DNA from: Nocardia fluminea
GTDB taxonomy: Bacteria > Actinomycetota > Actinomycetes > Mycobacteriales > Mycobacteriaceae
Direction: 5' to 3'
NCBI RefSeq assembly: GCF_002846365.1
Contig: NZ_PJMW01000001.1
Coordinates: 1,426,001-1,490,000 of the forward strand
DNA: 64,000 nucleotides
The translations under genes were made by a program, and so were the position numbers. Of the stretch, positions 35,772-44,313 are shown in pieces (position 1 is the first letter of the stretch; each line of letters begins with the position of its first letter). The notes under the pieces are model-generated. The model made no database searches, was not told the DNA's origin, and saw only the letters and a program-made list of their open reading frames with translations.

Positions 35772-37048
35772 GCGCCCCGGGCGGTACCCGCGTCGAACTG
35801 TTCGTCGGCAAGGGTGGTGTCGGGAAGACGACGCTGGCCTGCGCGACGAGCATGACCTATGCCCGCTCGGGTCAGCGTGTGCTGATCGCCTCGCTGGATC
35901 AGGCCCATTCGCTCGGCGACGCGCTCGGTTTCCGGTTCCCGCACGATCCGGGCACCGTCGCCGGGGTGGCCAGGGTGGCGCCCGGCATCGAGGTGATCGA
36001 GATCGATTCGCTCGCGCTGCTCGAGGACCGTTTCCGCGATGTGGTGGCGATGCTGGCCACCGGCGGCGGCCACGATCACGGCTTCGACCTGGCCGCGCTG
36101 GACCCGGCTGAGCTGACCGGGCTGCCCGGTGTCCAGGAACTGTTGATGCTGGTGGAGATCGCCCAGTACGCCGAGGAGAACGACTGGGACGTCATCGTGG
36201 TCGATTGCCCGCCCTCGGCCGACATGCTGCGCATCGTCACCGCTCCCGACACGATGCTCAACTATCTCGAACGCCTCTGGCCCCAGCACGCCCGCACGAT
36301 GAGCGCGATCGGATTGGACCTGCGCAAGGCGGTGCTCGCGGCCGCGGTCGAACGGGTCGTGGTCGCGGTGACCCAGGTCCGCGATCTGCTCGCCGACCGC
36401 ACCCGCACCAGCGCCCGCCTGATCACCGGACCCGAACAGGTCGCTGTCGCCGAGGCGCGGCGGGTACGGTCGGCGGCCGCGCTGCTCGGCTTGCGGATGG
36501 ACGCGGTGGTGGTGAACAAGGTGCTGGCTCCGGTGCCGCCGCCCGGCGACAACGCTCACCCGGCCGTGCACTGGTACCTGAACCGTCGCGCCGAGCAACT
36601 CGAGGTGGTGGCCCGGTTGCACGAACAACTCACCGATGTCCCGATCCTGATCGCCGAGCACGCAGGCGCCGAACCGGTGGGGGTGAATTCGCTGGCGGCG
36701 TTCTCGCATTCGGTCGACACGCTGGCCGCCCCGCGCGCCGAGGGAGCGGATTCGGGCGAACCGATGGTTCGATGGGAGTCCGGCTCCGGTATCGACTCCG
36801 TGTACGCGATGCGGATGCGGCTACCGGTGGTCGATCCCGGCACCTTGCGGCTGGGCCGAGTGGAGGACGATCTGATCGTGGGAGCCGACGGGGTACGCAC
36901 ACGCGTGCGGCTCGCGCCGGTGCTGCGCCGCTGCACGGTGGCGGGCGCCGAACTCGACACCGGTCACCTCGTGGTCCGCTTCCGGCCCGATCCGCGGGTG
37001 TGGCCCGCCGATCCGAACTACACGAAGGCCACCGCAGATGAGCACTGA
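35768..37048 (+). CDS. ArsA/Get3-like P-loop ATPase (Rv2184c-like), CTG start
   Basis: 426 residues. The N-terminus VELFVGKGGVGKTTLA is the deviant Walker A of the ArsA/Get3/MinD group, with IASLDQAHSLGD as the switch region and VIVVDCPPSADMLR as switch II. The C-terminal part (GTLRLGRVEDDLIVGADG) resembles the Get3 alpha-crystallin-like module. No ATG, GTG or TTG precedes the P-loop in frame; the frame opens at CTG 35768, which overlaps the preceding TGA by 4 bases exactly where other coupled genes use ATG or GTG. It might sort membrane proteins or lipids with the neighbouring SRPBCC protein. No metal-binding cysteines like those of ArsA are seen. Confidence 0.85.
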   Translation: MSAPGGTRVELFVGKGGVGKTTLACATSMTYARSGQRVLIASLDQAHSLGDALGFRFPHDPGTVAGVARVAPGIEVIEIDSLALLEDRFRDVVAMLATGGGHDHGFDLAALDPAELTGLPGVQELLMLVEIAQYAEENDWDVIVVDCPPSADMLRIVTAPDTMLNYLERLWPQHARTMSAIGLDLRKAVLAAAVERVVVAVTQVRDLLADRTRTSARLITGPEQVAVAEARRVRSAAALLGLRMDAVVVNKVLAPVPPPGDNAHPAVHWYLNRRAEQLEVVARLHEQLTDVPILIAEHAGAEPVGVNSLAAFSHSVDTLAAPRAEGADSGEPMVRWESGSGIDSVYAMRMRLPVVDPGTLRLGRVEDDLIVGADGVRTRVRLAPVLRRCTVAGAELDTGHLVVRFRPDPRVWPADPNYTKATADEH

Positions 37049-37718
37049 CTCCCAGTCCGAGCGCCACGGCCACGACGGCTTCGCCGAGTTCACCGAGGAG
37101 CTGCGCCTACTCTCCGAAGTCCTGCTCGCCCGGGTGGAACCCGTGCTGCGCCGCACCGCTGCCGACGGCCGAGCCGACCTCGGCGGTTGCTCCTGGTGCC
37201 CGGTCTGCGCGGCCGCCGCGCTGCTGCGCGGCGACCACCACGACGTCGTCGCCGCCCTCGCCGAACACGGCACCTCCATGGTGACGGTCCTGCGTGAAGC
37301 GCTGGCGGGTATCCCCGTCGAACCGGTCATGCCGCCGGAATGGGCCGATCACGCTGCGGGACACCCGAATCCGGCCGACGACCAGGCCACCGCCCCCTGT
37401 CCCGCGGGTCAGCCCGCACACCCGAACGGTGACACCGGTCGGCAGGATCCGGGTGCCGGCCCACGCTGGAAAGGCCCTCGCACGGACCAGTCCGGTGTTC
37501 CGCGCCCACGCCGGGTCGACGAATACAACGCGCCCCGAACTGCGCGCACCCCGCACATCACCCCCGAACCGGACGACGCCGAGGCGAACGCCTCGGGCGC
37601 GGACGCTTTCGCCACCGCGCCGCCGGCGGCCGACAACCCGAACCGGCGCCGCCCTACCGCCGAGGATCGCGCGCCGCGCTCGCACTATGTCGACATTCCG
37701 GTGACGATCCGGGGATGA
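37038..37718 (+). CDS. Conserved protein with CxxCxxC motif and disordered tail
   Basis: 226 residues. Residues 14-90 are helical and contain GGCSWCPVCAAAALLRG, a compact Cys cluster likely to bind zinc or a metal centre. The C-terminal 130 residues are Pro/Arg/Asp-rich and probably disordered. It overlaps the ATPase gene by 11 bases and the ROK kinase gene by 4 bases. Rv2183c occupies this place in M. tuberculosis. Not assigned to any function; the coupling suggests a partner of the ATPase. Confidence 0.75.
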   Translation: MSTDSQSERHGHDGFAEFTEELRLLSEVLLARVEPVLRRTAADGRADLGGCSWCPVCAAAALLRGDHHDVVAALAEHGTSMVTVLREALAGIPVEPVMPPEWADHAAGHPNPADDQATAPCPAGQPAHPNGDTGRQDPGAGPRWKGPRTDQSGVPRPRRVDEYNAPRTARTPHITPEPDDAEANASGADAFATAPPAADNPNRRRPTAEDRAPRSHYVDIPVTIRG

Positions 37719-38710
37719 CCAGCGGGAGCGCCCCTCAACACCTGCTCACCGTCGGCATCGATGTGGGCGGCACCAACATTCGCGCCTCGGTGGTCGACGC
37801 GGGCGGCGAGGTGCTCGACACCGTGCAGGCGCCGACCCCGCATTCGGCGCGCGCGCTCGAGGACGCGATCGACCGCTCGGTGCGCGAGCTGGCCCGGCGG
37901 CATCCGATCGCGGCGGTCGGGCTGGCCGTCGCCGGTTTCATCTCGACCGATCAATCGACGGTGCTGTTCGCCCCGCACCTGCCGTGGCAGAACGCTCCGG
38001 TCGCCCAGCGGCTCAACGCGCGGCTCGGCCTGCCGGTGATCCTCGAACACGACGCGAACGCGGCGGGCTGGGCCGAGTACCGCTTCGGCGCGGCGGCGGG
38101 CGGGCAGACGGTGGTGCTCGTCGCGATCGGCACCGGCATCGGCGCCGCGCTGCTCATCGACGGCCGGCTCTACCGCGGCAGCCACGGCATCGCCCCCGAG
38201 CTCGGCCACCTCCAGGTCGTGCCGGAGGGCCGTGCGTGCCCCTGTGGCAAACACGGCTGCTGGGAGCGCTACTGCAGCGGAACGGCACTGGCCGACACCG
38301 CCATCGAAATGCTGGCCACCGACCCCGTGCGTTCGGTGCTGGCCCGCGACGTGCTGCGCGACCCCGGCTCACTCACCGGACGCCGGGTGGCGAACGCCGC
38401 ACAGGACGGCGATCCGCTGGCGGTCCGGGTGATGGCCGACTTCGCCCGGTGGCTCGGGCTCGGCCTCGCCTTCGTCAGCGATCTGTTCGATCCCGACCTC
38501 GTGGTGATCGCGGGCGGGGTGAGCAGTTCGGCGCCGCTGTTCCTCGACGAGGCTCGCGAACACTACGCGGGCGCGGTCACCGGAGCCGGGCATCGGCCAC
38601 TGGCGCGCCTGCGCACCACCCAGCTCGGTGAGGCCGCGGGCATGATCGGCGCCGCGGAACTGGCCAGGGCGGCGGTCGATGCGCCGGTGGCCGGGCGCGC
38701 GGCGAGATAA
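37715..38710 (+). CDS. ROK-family sugar kinase (glucokinase-like)
   Basis: 331 residues. ATP site VGIDVGGTNIRASVVD at the N-terminus, catalytic Asp in ILEHDANAAGWAEYRFG, the GIGAALLIDGRLYRGSHG phosphate loop, and the ROK zinc motif in CPCGKHGCWERYCSG. It phosphorylates a hexose such as glucose in the cytosol. The ATG overlaps the previous stop (ATGA). Its place inside a lipid/wall operon is unusual for glucokinase; it may prime a sugar for glycolipid synthesis, but this is a guess. Confidence 0.9.
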   Translation: MTSGSAPQHLLTVGIDVGGTNIRASVVDAGGEVLDTVQAPTPHSARALEDAIDRSVRELARRHPIAAVGLAVAGFISTDQSTVLFAPHLPWQNAPVAQRLNARLGLPVILEHDANAAGWAEYRFGAAAGGQTVVLVAIGTGIGAALLIDGRLYRGSHGIAPELGHLQVVPEGRACPCGKHGCWERYCSGTALADTAIEMLATDPVRSVLARDVLRDPGSLTGRRVANAAQDGDPLAVRVMADFARWLGLGLAFVSDLFDPDLVVIAGGVSSSAPLFLDEAREHYAGAVTGAGHRPLARLRTTQLGEAAGMIGAAELARAAVDAPVAGRAAR

Positions 38711-38827
38711 GGGTCACAGCGATGTGTTCCAGCTACCAGCTCGGGTTGGTTGTGACCTGCGACCAGCGGTAAAGTCGTTGTCCGACGAGGCTCTACACGA
38801 CCAACACGGTCCCTGGGAAAGGACGCC

Positions 38828-39556
38828 ATGTTCTACTGGCTACTCAAGTTCGTTCTCGTGGGGCCGTTCATGCACGTGTACAACCGGCCCGAGGTCGAGG
38901 GGGTCGAGAACATTCCGACCGATGGCCCGGCCATCATGGCGGGCAATCATCTGTCGTTCGCCGATTGGCTGTTCGCTCCGCTGCTGAGCCCGCGCCGGAT
39001 CAACTATCTGGCCAAGGCCGAGTACTTCACCACCCCCGGTTTCAAGGGGCGTTTGCAGAAGTTCTTCTTCAGCGGCACCGGCCAGTACCCGATCGACCGC
39101 AGCGGCGCCTCGGCCGCCGAGGACGCGCTCGCCGCGGCCACCAAACTCCTCGACCAAGGTCGCCTCGTCGGCCTGTACCCCGAGGGCACCCGTTCCCCCG
39201 ACGGCCGCCTCTACAAGGGCAAGACCGGCATGGCGCGCCTCGCGCTCGAGACCGGCGTCCCGGTGATCCCGGTCGCGGTGATCGGCACCGACAAGGTGAG
39301 CCCGCCCGGACCGTTCAAGTGGCGTCGGCAGAAGGTCACGCTGAAGTTCGGCGCACCGCTGGACTTCTCGCGCTACGAGGGCATGAGCGGCAACCGGTTC
39401 GTCGAACGCGCCGTCACCGACGAGGTGATGTACGAGCTGATGCGGCTCACCGGCCAGGAATACGTCGACGTGTACGCGCACAGCCTCAAGAAGGGCGTCG
39501 CGCCCACCGACAACCAGATCGACGCCACCCGCATCCCCGAGACCAAGGCCGGCTGA
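38828..39556 (+). CDS. 1-acyl-sn-glycerol-3-phosphate acyltransferase
   Basis: 242 residues, Rv2182c-like PlsC family. Acyltransferase motifs: AGNHLSFAD (the NHxxxxD catalytic box), TGQYPIDRSG, and LYPEGTRSPDG, with VPVIPVAVIGTD as the fourth block. It makes phosphatidic acid at the membrane, the precursor of phosphatidylinositol used by PimB'. AAAGG about 8 bases before the ATG supports the start. It is 117 bases after the ROK kinase. Confidence 0.92.
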   Translation: MFYWLLKFVLVGPFMHVYNRPEVEGVENIPTDGPAIMAGNHLSFADWLFAPLLSPRRINYLAKAEYFTTPGFKGRLQKFFFSGTGQYPIDRSGASAAEDALAAATKLLDQGRLVGLYPEGTRSPDGRLYKGKTGMARLALETGVPVIPVAVIGTDKVSPPGPFKWRRQKVTLKFGAPLDFSRYEGMSGNRFVERAVTDEVMYELMRLTGQEYVDVYAHSLKKGVAPTDNQIDATRIPETKAG

Positions 39557-39730
39557 GCCGAAACCCGGTGCGCCACACGATGAGCCGGCGCACATCGACG
39601 CCGCTCCGATCGAACCCCCGCGCACGCGTGCGCCGTTGCCCGGACACCTTCGCGCCCGATTGGTAACCTGTGCCGGGCACGGGCGGGCGGCCACCACAGG
39701 TGGCGGGCGCCGGGGACAGCGAGGTAGACG

Positions 39731-41110
39731 ATGGCCGGAGGCGAATCCGACGAGGGTCGCGTCATGCCGTTCACCCGGCGTACGACCCCGCGTGACGGCA
39801 ATCCACCCACCGGTCGGGTAGTACGCAGCGCCCGCTTGGCCGCGGTGCCGGTGGCGTACGCGGGCCGTCGCATCGCCGGGTTCGGCAAACGCGCCGCGGG
39901 GCGCGACCCCGACGCCGTAGACCGCGACATCCGTGTTCGCACCGCCGAACACCTCTTCCAGGTGCTCGGCGAACTCAAGGGCTGTGTCGCGAAACTGGGT
40001 CAGCTGCTCGGACTGCTCGAACTGGGCCTTGCCCCCGATCTGGCCGAGCCGTACCGCCAAGCCCTTGCGCGGCTGCACGATTCGGCACCGGCCATGCTGC
40101 CCGGCGCGGTCCACGCCGAGCTCGCCACCCATCTCGGCCCGCACTGGCGCTCGCTGTTCCTCGAATTCGACGACCGAGCCTCCGCCGCGGCCTCGGTCGG
40201 CCAGGTCCATCGCGCCCGCTGGCACGACGGCACCCAGGTCGCGGTCAAGGTCATGTACCCCGGTTCCCGCCGCGCGGTACTGGCCGATCTGCAAGCCCTG
40301 CGCCGCGCGACACCGCTGTTCACCGCGCTGCTGCCCGGCGCGGATACCCGCCCGGTGGTGGAGGCGCTGTGCGACGAGATCCGCGACGAGCTCGACTACG
40401 CCCGCGAGGCGGTCAACCAGCGCGCCTTCGCCGACGCCTTCGCCGACGACCCCGATGTCGTGGTGAGCCGGGTGATCGCGCAGCGCGGCGACGTGCTGGT
40501 CACCGAATGGCTCGACGGTGTTCCCCTGTCCCGGTTGATCATTCGCGGCAACGCGAGCGAACTCGACCGCCTCGGCGTGCTGATCATGCGCTTCCTGTTC
40601 TCCGCGCCCGCCCGCGCCGCCCTCGTCTACGGCGACCCGCACCCCGGCAATTTCCTTCGCATGCCGGACGGGCGCCTCGGCGTGGTCGACTTCGGCGCCT
40701 GCACGCCCTGGCCCGGCACCTTCCTCGACGTCGCGAGCGACGTGGGCGCCGCCGTCATCGCCGACTCCCCCGCCGACCTCGAGGCCGCGATGCGCCGCCA
40801 CGGCTTCGTCGCCCCCGACCAGGACCTCGACATCGCCACCGTGGCCGCCCGCCTCCAACCGGTCCGCGACGCTCTGCTCGCCCCCACCTACCCGCTCTCC
40901 GCCGACTGGCTGCGCGAACAGGTCCGCCTCGCCACCGATCTGCGGCTGACGAACATCCTGCGCCAGCTCACCATGCCGCCCGCCCACACCCCGATCCTGC
41001 GCTCCTTCCTCGGCGGCGTGGCAGTGCTGTGCCAACTCCACACCGCCGTTCCCCTCCGTGCCGAATGCACTCGCTGGTACCCCGAAACGGCCGCCGCCGC
41101 GGGTCTGTAG
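39731..41110 (+). CDS. ABC1/UbiB-family atypical kinase
   Basis: 459 residues. UbiB/ADCK hallmarks: KLGQLLGLLE (the KxGQ motif), ASAAASVGQVHRARW, Lys in VAVKVMYPG, GDPHPGNFL and GVVDFGACTPW. These proteins are ATPases that assist quinone synthesis or lipid handling at the membrane. A possible menaquinone link would suit the respiratory genes in this window but is only inference. The ATG is preceded by GAGGTAG. It has no close operon partner; the PhoD gene follows after 97 bases. Confidence 0.9.
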   Translation: MAGGESDEGRVMPFTRRTTPRDGNPPTGRVVRSARLAAVPVAYAGRRIAGFGKRAAGRDPDAVDRDIRVRTAEHLFQVLGELKGCVAKLGQLLGLLELGLAPDLAEPYRQALARLHDSAPAMLPGAVHAELATHLGPHWRSLFLEFDDRASAAASVGQVHRARWHDGTQVAVKVMYPGSRRAVLADLQALRRATPLFTALLPGADTRPVVEALCDEIRDELDYAREAVNQRAFADAFADDPDVVVSRVIAQRGDVLVTEWLDGVPLSRLIIRGNASELDRLGVLIMRFLFSAPARAALVYGDPHPGNFLRMPDGRLGVVDFGACTPWPGTFLDVASDVGAAVIADSPADLEAAMRRHGFVAPDQDLDIATVAARLQPVRDALLAPTYPLSADWLREQVRLATDLRLTNILRQLTMPPAHTPILRSFLGGVAVLCQLHTAVPLRAECTRWYPETAAAAGL

Positions 41111-41207
41111 ACGCGTCACCCGAGTTCGGCCCGTCGTAGGGCATCGTTCATGTGCTGTTGCCTCGCCGACGACCGCGTGTTCCGACCGGTGGCGCACCGT
41201 GAGGTCC

Positions 41208-42761
41208 ATGGCTGTCTCGGATTTCGCGATGTCTCGGCGCACGTTGCTGCGCGCGACCGCGCTCGGTGTGGTGAGCGCTCCTGCCCTGGTGGCCTGTGGT
41301 GACGACGGGCCCACTCTGGTGCGAGCCAGACCTTCCCTCACCCACGGGGTCGCGGTCGGCGATCCGCGCAGCGACGGTGCGTTGATCTGGGCTCGGTCGG
41401 ATTCGCCCGCGACGCTGGTGGTGGAGACGTCGGCGACCGAGAAGTTCACCGACGTCAAACGATTCACCGGGCCGCTGATCACCCCGGCTACCGACGGCAC
41501 CGGACGGGTACGGGTGAACGGCCTGCCCGCCGGACAGCTTGTGCACTACCGGGTGCGCCTCGACGGGGAGGACGGGGCGAGTTCGGAGCCGCTCACCGGC
41601 GTGTTCCGCACGGCGCCGACCGCACCCGCCGACATCTCGCTGCTGTGGTCCGGTGACGTCGCGGGCCAGGGTTTCGGGATCAACCCCGATCTCGGTGGCA
41701 TGAAGGTGTTCTCCACCATGACCGCTCGCGACCCGCACCTGTTCCTGCATTCCGGCGACTGCGTCTACGCCGACAACGCGCTGAAGGAGTCGGTGACGCT
41801 GCCCGACGGCCGGATCTGGCGCAACCTCACCGCCGAGGCGAAGAACGCCCCCGCGGAAACCCTCGACCAGTTCCGCGGCAACTACGCCTACAACCTCACC
41901 GACGACAACTACCGCCGGTTCAACGCCGCCGTCGCCCAGATCGTGCAGTGGGACGACCACGAGACCACCAACAACTGGTCCCCCGGCGGCACGGTAGCCG
42001 CCGACAAGGGCTACACCGAGCGCAGCATGGACACCCTCGCGGCGCGCTCCTGGCAGGCCTTCCACGAGTGGATGCCGTTGGAGCCCAGGGAAGCCGTCGA
42101 CGGCCGCCTCTACCGCAAGATCTCCTACGGCCCGCTGCTCGACGTGTTCGTCCTGGACATGCGCGCCTACAAGGACGCCAACACCGCCAATACCGCATCC
42201 GAGGGCCGGATCCTCGGCGCCGCCCAGATCGCCTGGCTCACCGAGGGGTTGCGCGACTCCAGAGCCACCTGGAAGATCGTCGCCGCCGACCTGCCGCTGG
42301 GTGTCGTCGTCCCCGACGGCAAGACCGCCTTCGAAGGTCCCGCCAACGCGGCCCCCGGCGCACCGTCGGGCCGCGAGACCGAGATCGCCCAGGTGCTCTC
42401 GGCGATCAAGGCGAACAAGGCCAGCGACGTCGTCTGGCTCACCGCGGATGTGCACTACACCGCCGCGCACCACTACTCTCCCGCCCGCGCCGCCTTCACC
42501 GATTTCGACGAGTTCTGGGAGTTCGTCTCGGGCCCGCTCAACGCGGGCGCGTTCGGTCCCAACCCCCTCGATCCCACCTTCGGACCCGAGGCGGTCTACG
42601 TCCACGCACCGCCCACCGCGAACACCTCGCCGATGGATCCGGAGTACCAGCACTTCGGCGAGGTGAGAATCGACGGCCGCACCGGAGAAATGACCGTCAA
42701 CTTGTGCGACGCGACCGGAAAAGTCCTGTTCACCAAGCAACTCGCGCCCACGCGGAAATAG
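41208..42761 (+). CDS. PhoD-type alkaline phosphatase / phosphodiesterase
   Basis: 517 residues. The N-terminus carries a twin-arginine signal (MSRRTLLRATALG) followed by APALVAC, so it could be a Tat-exported lipoprotein with Cys30. The PhoD core follows: SLTHGVAVGDPRSDGALIW, FLHSGDCVYAD, VQWDDHETTNNW, the FVLDMRAYKD metal site and WLTADVHYTAAHHY. The family uses Fe3+/Ca2+ to release phosphate from phosphodiesters outside the cell. The ATG has GAGG 4 bases before; a second ATG 7 codons later is possible. Such genes are often under phosphate control, though no Pho box is recognisable. Confidence 0.92.
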   Translation: MAVSDFAMSRRTLLRATALGVVSAPALVACGDDGPTLVRARPSLTHGVAVGDPRSDGALIWARSDSPATLVVETSATEKFTDVKRFTGPLITPATDGTGRVRVNGLPAGQLVHYRVRLDGEDGASSEPLTGVFRTAPTAPADISLLWSGDVAGQGFGINPDLGGMKVFSTMTARDPHLFLHSGDCVYADNALKESVTLPDGRIWRNLTAEAKNAPAETLDQFRGNYAYNLTDDNYRRFNAAVAQIVQWDDHETTNNWSPGGTVAADKGYTERSMDTLAARSWQAFHEWMPLEPREAVDGRLYRKISYGPLLDVFVLDMRAYKDANTANTASEGRILGAAQIAWLTEGLRDSRATWKIVAADLPLGVVVPDGKTAFEGPANAAPGAPSGRETEIAQVLSAIKANKASDVVWLTADVHYTAAHHYSPARAAFTDFDEFWEFVSGPLNAGAFGPNPLDPTFGPEAVYVHAPPTANTSPMDPEYQHFGEVRIDGRTGEMTVNLCDATGKVLFTKQLAPTRK

Positions 42762-42812
42762 GTGCGAAGTACCCTGCGCAAGAACCGCGCACCTGTGGTT
42801 AGCTATGCGGTC

Positions 42813-44084
42813 ATGGGCACGCCGCATACCGCCATCTCCGAAGAATATCTCCCCACCGATACGGCGGATGTCGTTCGCACTGTGCGTGATTCGCGCGGTC
42901 GATCGGAACGGTTGACAGTGCGCGGCGGTGAACAGACCGACGAGTCCTATGGGCTGACCGATCAGCGCGGGGCGCTCTCGCTGCGCAAGATGAACTCGGT
43001 GCTCGACATCAACCTGGGCCGGCGCACCGTGCGGGTGCAGGCGGGCGCGAAGCTGTCCGAGATCGACCGCCGCCTCGGCGCGCACGGTCTCGGCCTGCCG
43101 GTGGTCGGCGATCATCGCGACATCACCGCGGGCGGCTTCGCCTCGGTCGGCGGAGTGAGCACCGCCTCGCACCGCTACGGCATGTTCATCGATCAGATCG
43201 TCGACCTCGAATACGTCGACCCCGACGGGCGGATCGGCACCTGCGGTCGCGGTCACCACACCGAGCGGTTCCACCGCATCCTCGGCGCGGGCGGTCGCGC
43301 GGGCATCATCACCGCCCTCACCCTCGATGTGGTCGAGGTCGACAAAGACCACACCATGCTCACCACCGATGCCGACCGGTTCCTCGACTTCGACTCCTTC
43401 GTCGAGCACGCGACCAACGAGATCACCAACCCCGGCAGCGCCGCGCTCCAGGTCGGCCGCTGGGTCGACACGGCCCCGCTCAAGGTGGCGCGGCCGGTCG
43501 GTACCGGCCAGGTGACCCTCGGCGCCGTGCGCTTCGGTCAGTGGTCGAGCCTGTACCCCACCGCCCCCACGCGTGGCCTGCGGGCGCGGCGCGAGGTCGG
43601 CACGCGCACCCGGAAGTCGCTGGGCGCCATCGCTTCCGCCGCAGGCGGGCGCGCGGGCATGCCGGTCCGCAACGCGGCGGCGGGCGCGCTGATGTTCGCG
43701 CCGAAGGTCCTCACCATGCGCGACGCCGAGTACCTGGCCGACACCGTCATCAACTCATCCGAACGCGGACCCGCCTACCGCGTCGGCGTGTTCGCCCCGC
43801 TGGCCAACTACGGTTCGGTCTTCTACGGCCTGCACGACCTGTTCTCGGCGCACCGCGAACGCTCGGGCTGCTTCACCGTCATCTCCGCGATGACCTACGG
43901 CGTGCGCTCGGAGTACCTGCGCGCCGAAGCCGCCGCCCGCGGCCTCACGCCCGCCGACTACGGCCTGATCACCTTCACCTGCCGCCTGCGCCCCTCGGCC
44001 CTGCCTTCGGAGCAGTTGCGCGAGATCGTCGCCGGCATCGACGACATCTGCCGTTCGGAGCAGGGCCTGCGCTACAGCGTCTGA
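42813..44084 (+). CDS. FAD-binding (PCMH-type) oxidoreductase
   Basis: 423 residues. The FAD-binding block is VRVQAGAKLSEIDRRLG, GLPVVGDHRDITAGGFASV and VGGVSTASHRYGMFIDQIVD, as in the vanillyl-alcohol oxidase superfamily. No conserved His-FAD link is evident. The C-terminal half has no catalytic domain I can name. The ATG at 42813 lacks a Shine-Dalgarno; a GTG at 42762 directly after the PhoD stop adds 17 residues and is equally possible. The substrate is unknown. A hairpin (44095-44152) follows. Confidence 0.8.
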   Translation: MGTPHTAISEEYLPTDTADVVRTVRDSRGRSERLTVRGGEQTDESYGLTDQRGALSLRKMNSVLDINLGRRTVRVQAGAKLSEIDRRLGAHGLGLPVVGDHRDITAGGFASVGGVSTASHRYGMFIDQIVDLEYVDPDGRIGTCGRGHHTERFHRILGAGGRAGIITALTLDVVEVDKDHTMLTTDADRFLDFDSFVEHATNEITNPGSAALQVGRWVDTAPLKVARPVGTGQVTLGAVRFGQWSSLYPTAPTRGLRARREVGTRTRKSLGAIASAAGGRAGMPVRNAAAGALMFAPKVLTMRDAEYLADTVINSSERGPAYRVGVFAPLANYGSVFYGLHDLFSAHRERSGCFTVISAMTYGVRSEYLRAEAAARGLTPADYGLITFTCRLRPSALPSEQLREIVAGIDDICRSEQGLRYSV

Positions 44085-44094
44085 GCGAGCCCCA

Positions 44095-44152
44095 CGGGTT
44101 CGGCGTTTCCCCGGCTGCGCGTGTTCGCGCACTCTGATACACGCCGAACCCG
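44095..44152. terminator. Long-loop hairpin after the FAD oxidoreductase
   Basis: 12-bp perfect arms (44095-44106 and 44141-44152) enclose 34 bases, 10 bases after the stop. Possible terminator. Confidence 0.45.
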
Positions 44153-44200
44153 CTGGTCATGTCGGGTTGGACGGCGACCATCTGACTATCAGGCATATCC

Positions 44201-44222
44201 ATCTCCCAGTGGATGGGATAGC
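44201..44222. promoter_or_regulatory. Imperfect palindrome before the MFS transporter gene
   Basis: TATCCATC followed after a short spacer by GGATGGGATA forms an imperfect inverted repeat about 100 bases before the MFS start. It may be an operator for a drug-responsive repressor. Weak evidence; coordinates approximate. Confidence 0.3.
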
Positions 44223-44313
44223 CGGCTCTATGGCTGACCCGGAGAAAGTGTGATGTCGGTTACGCATTCCGATCGTTCGTCGGATGCGGGCCCCATCCTC
44301 GAAAGGACCTCTG

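Noticed and set aside
38840..43409. Very long minus-strand open frames (886 and 753 codons) opposite the acyltransferase, UbiB, PhoD and FAD oxidoreductase genes
   Set aside because: They are antisense shadows of high-GC genes: Gly/Val/Arg/Asp-rich composition, no family motifs, and well-supported genes on the other strand.
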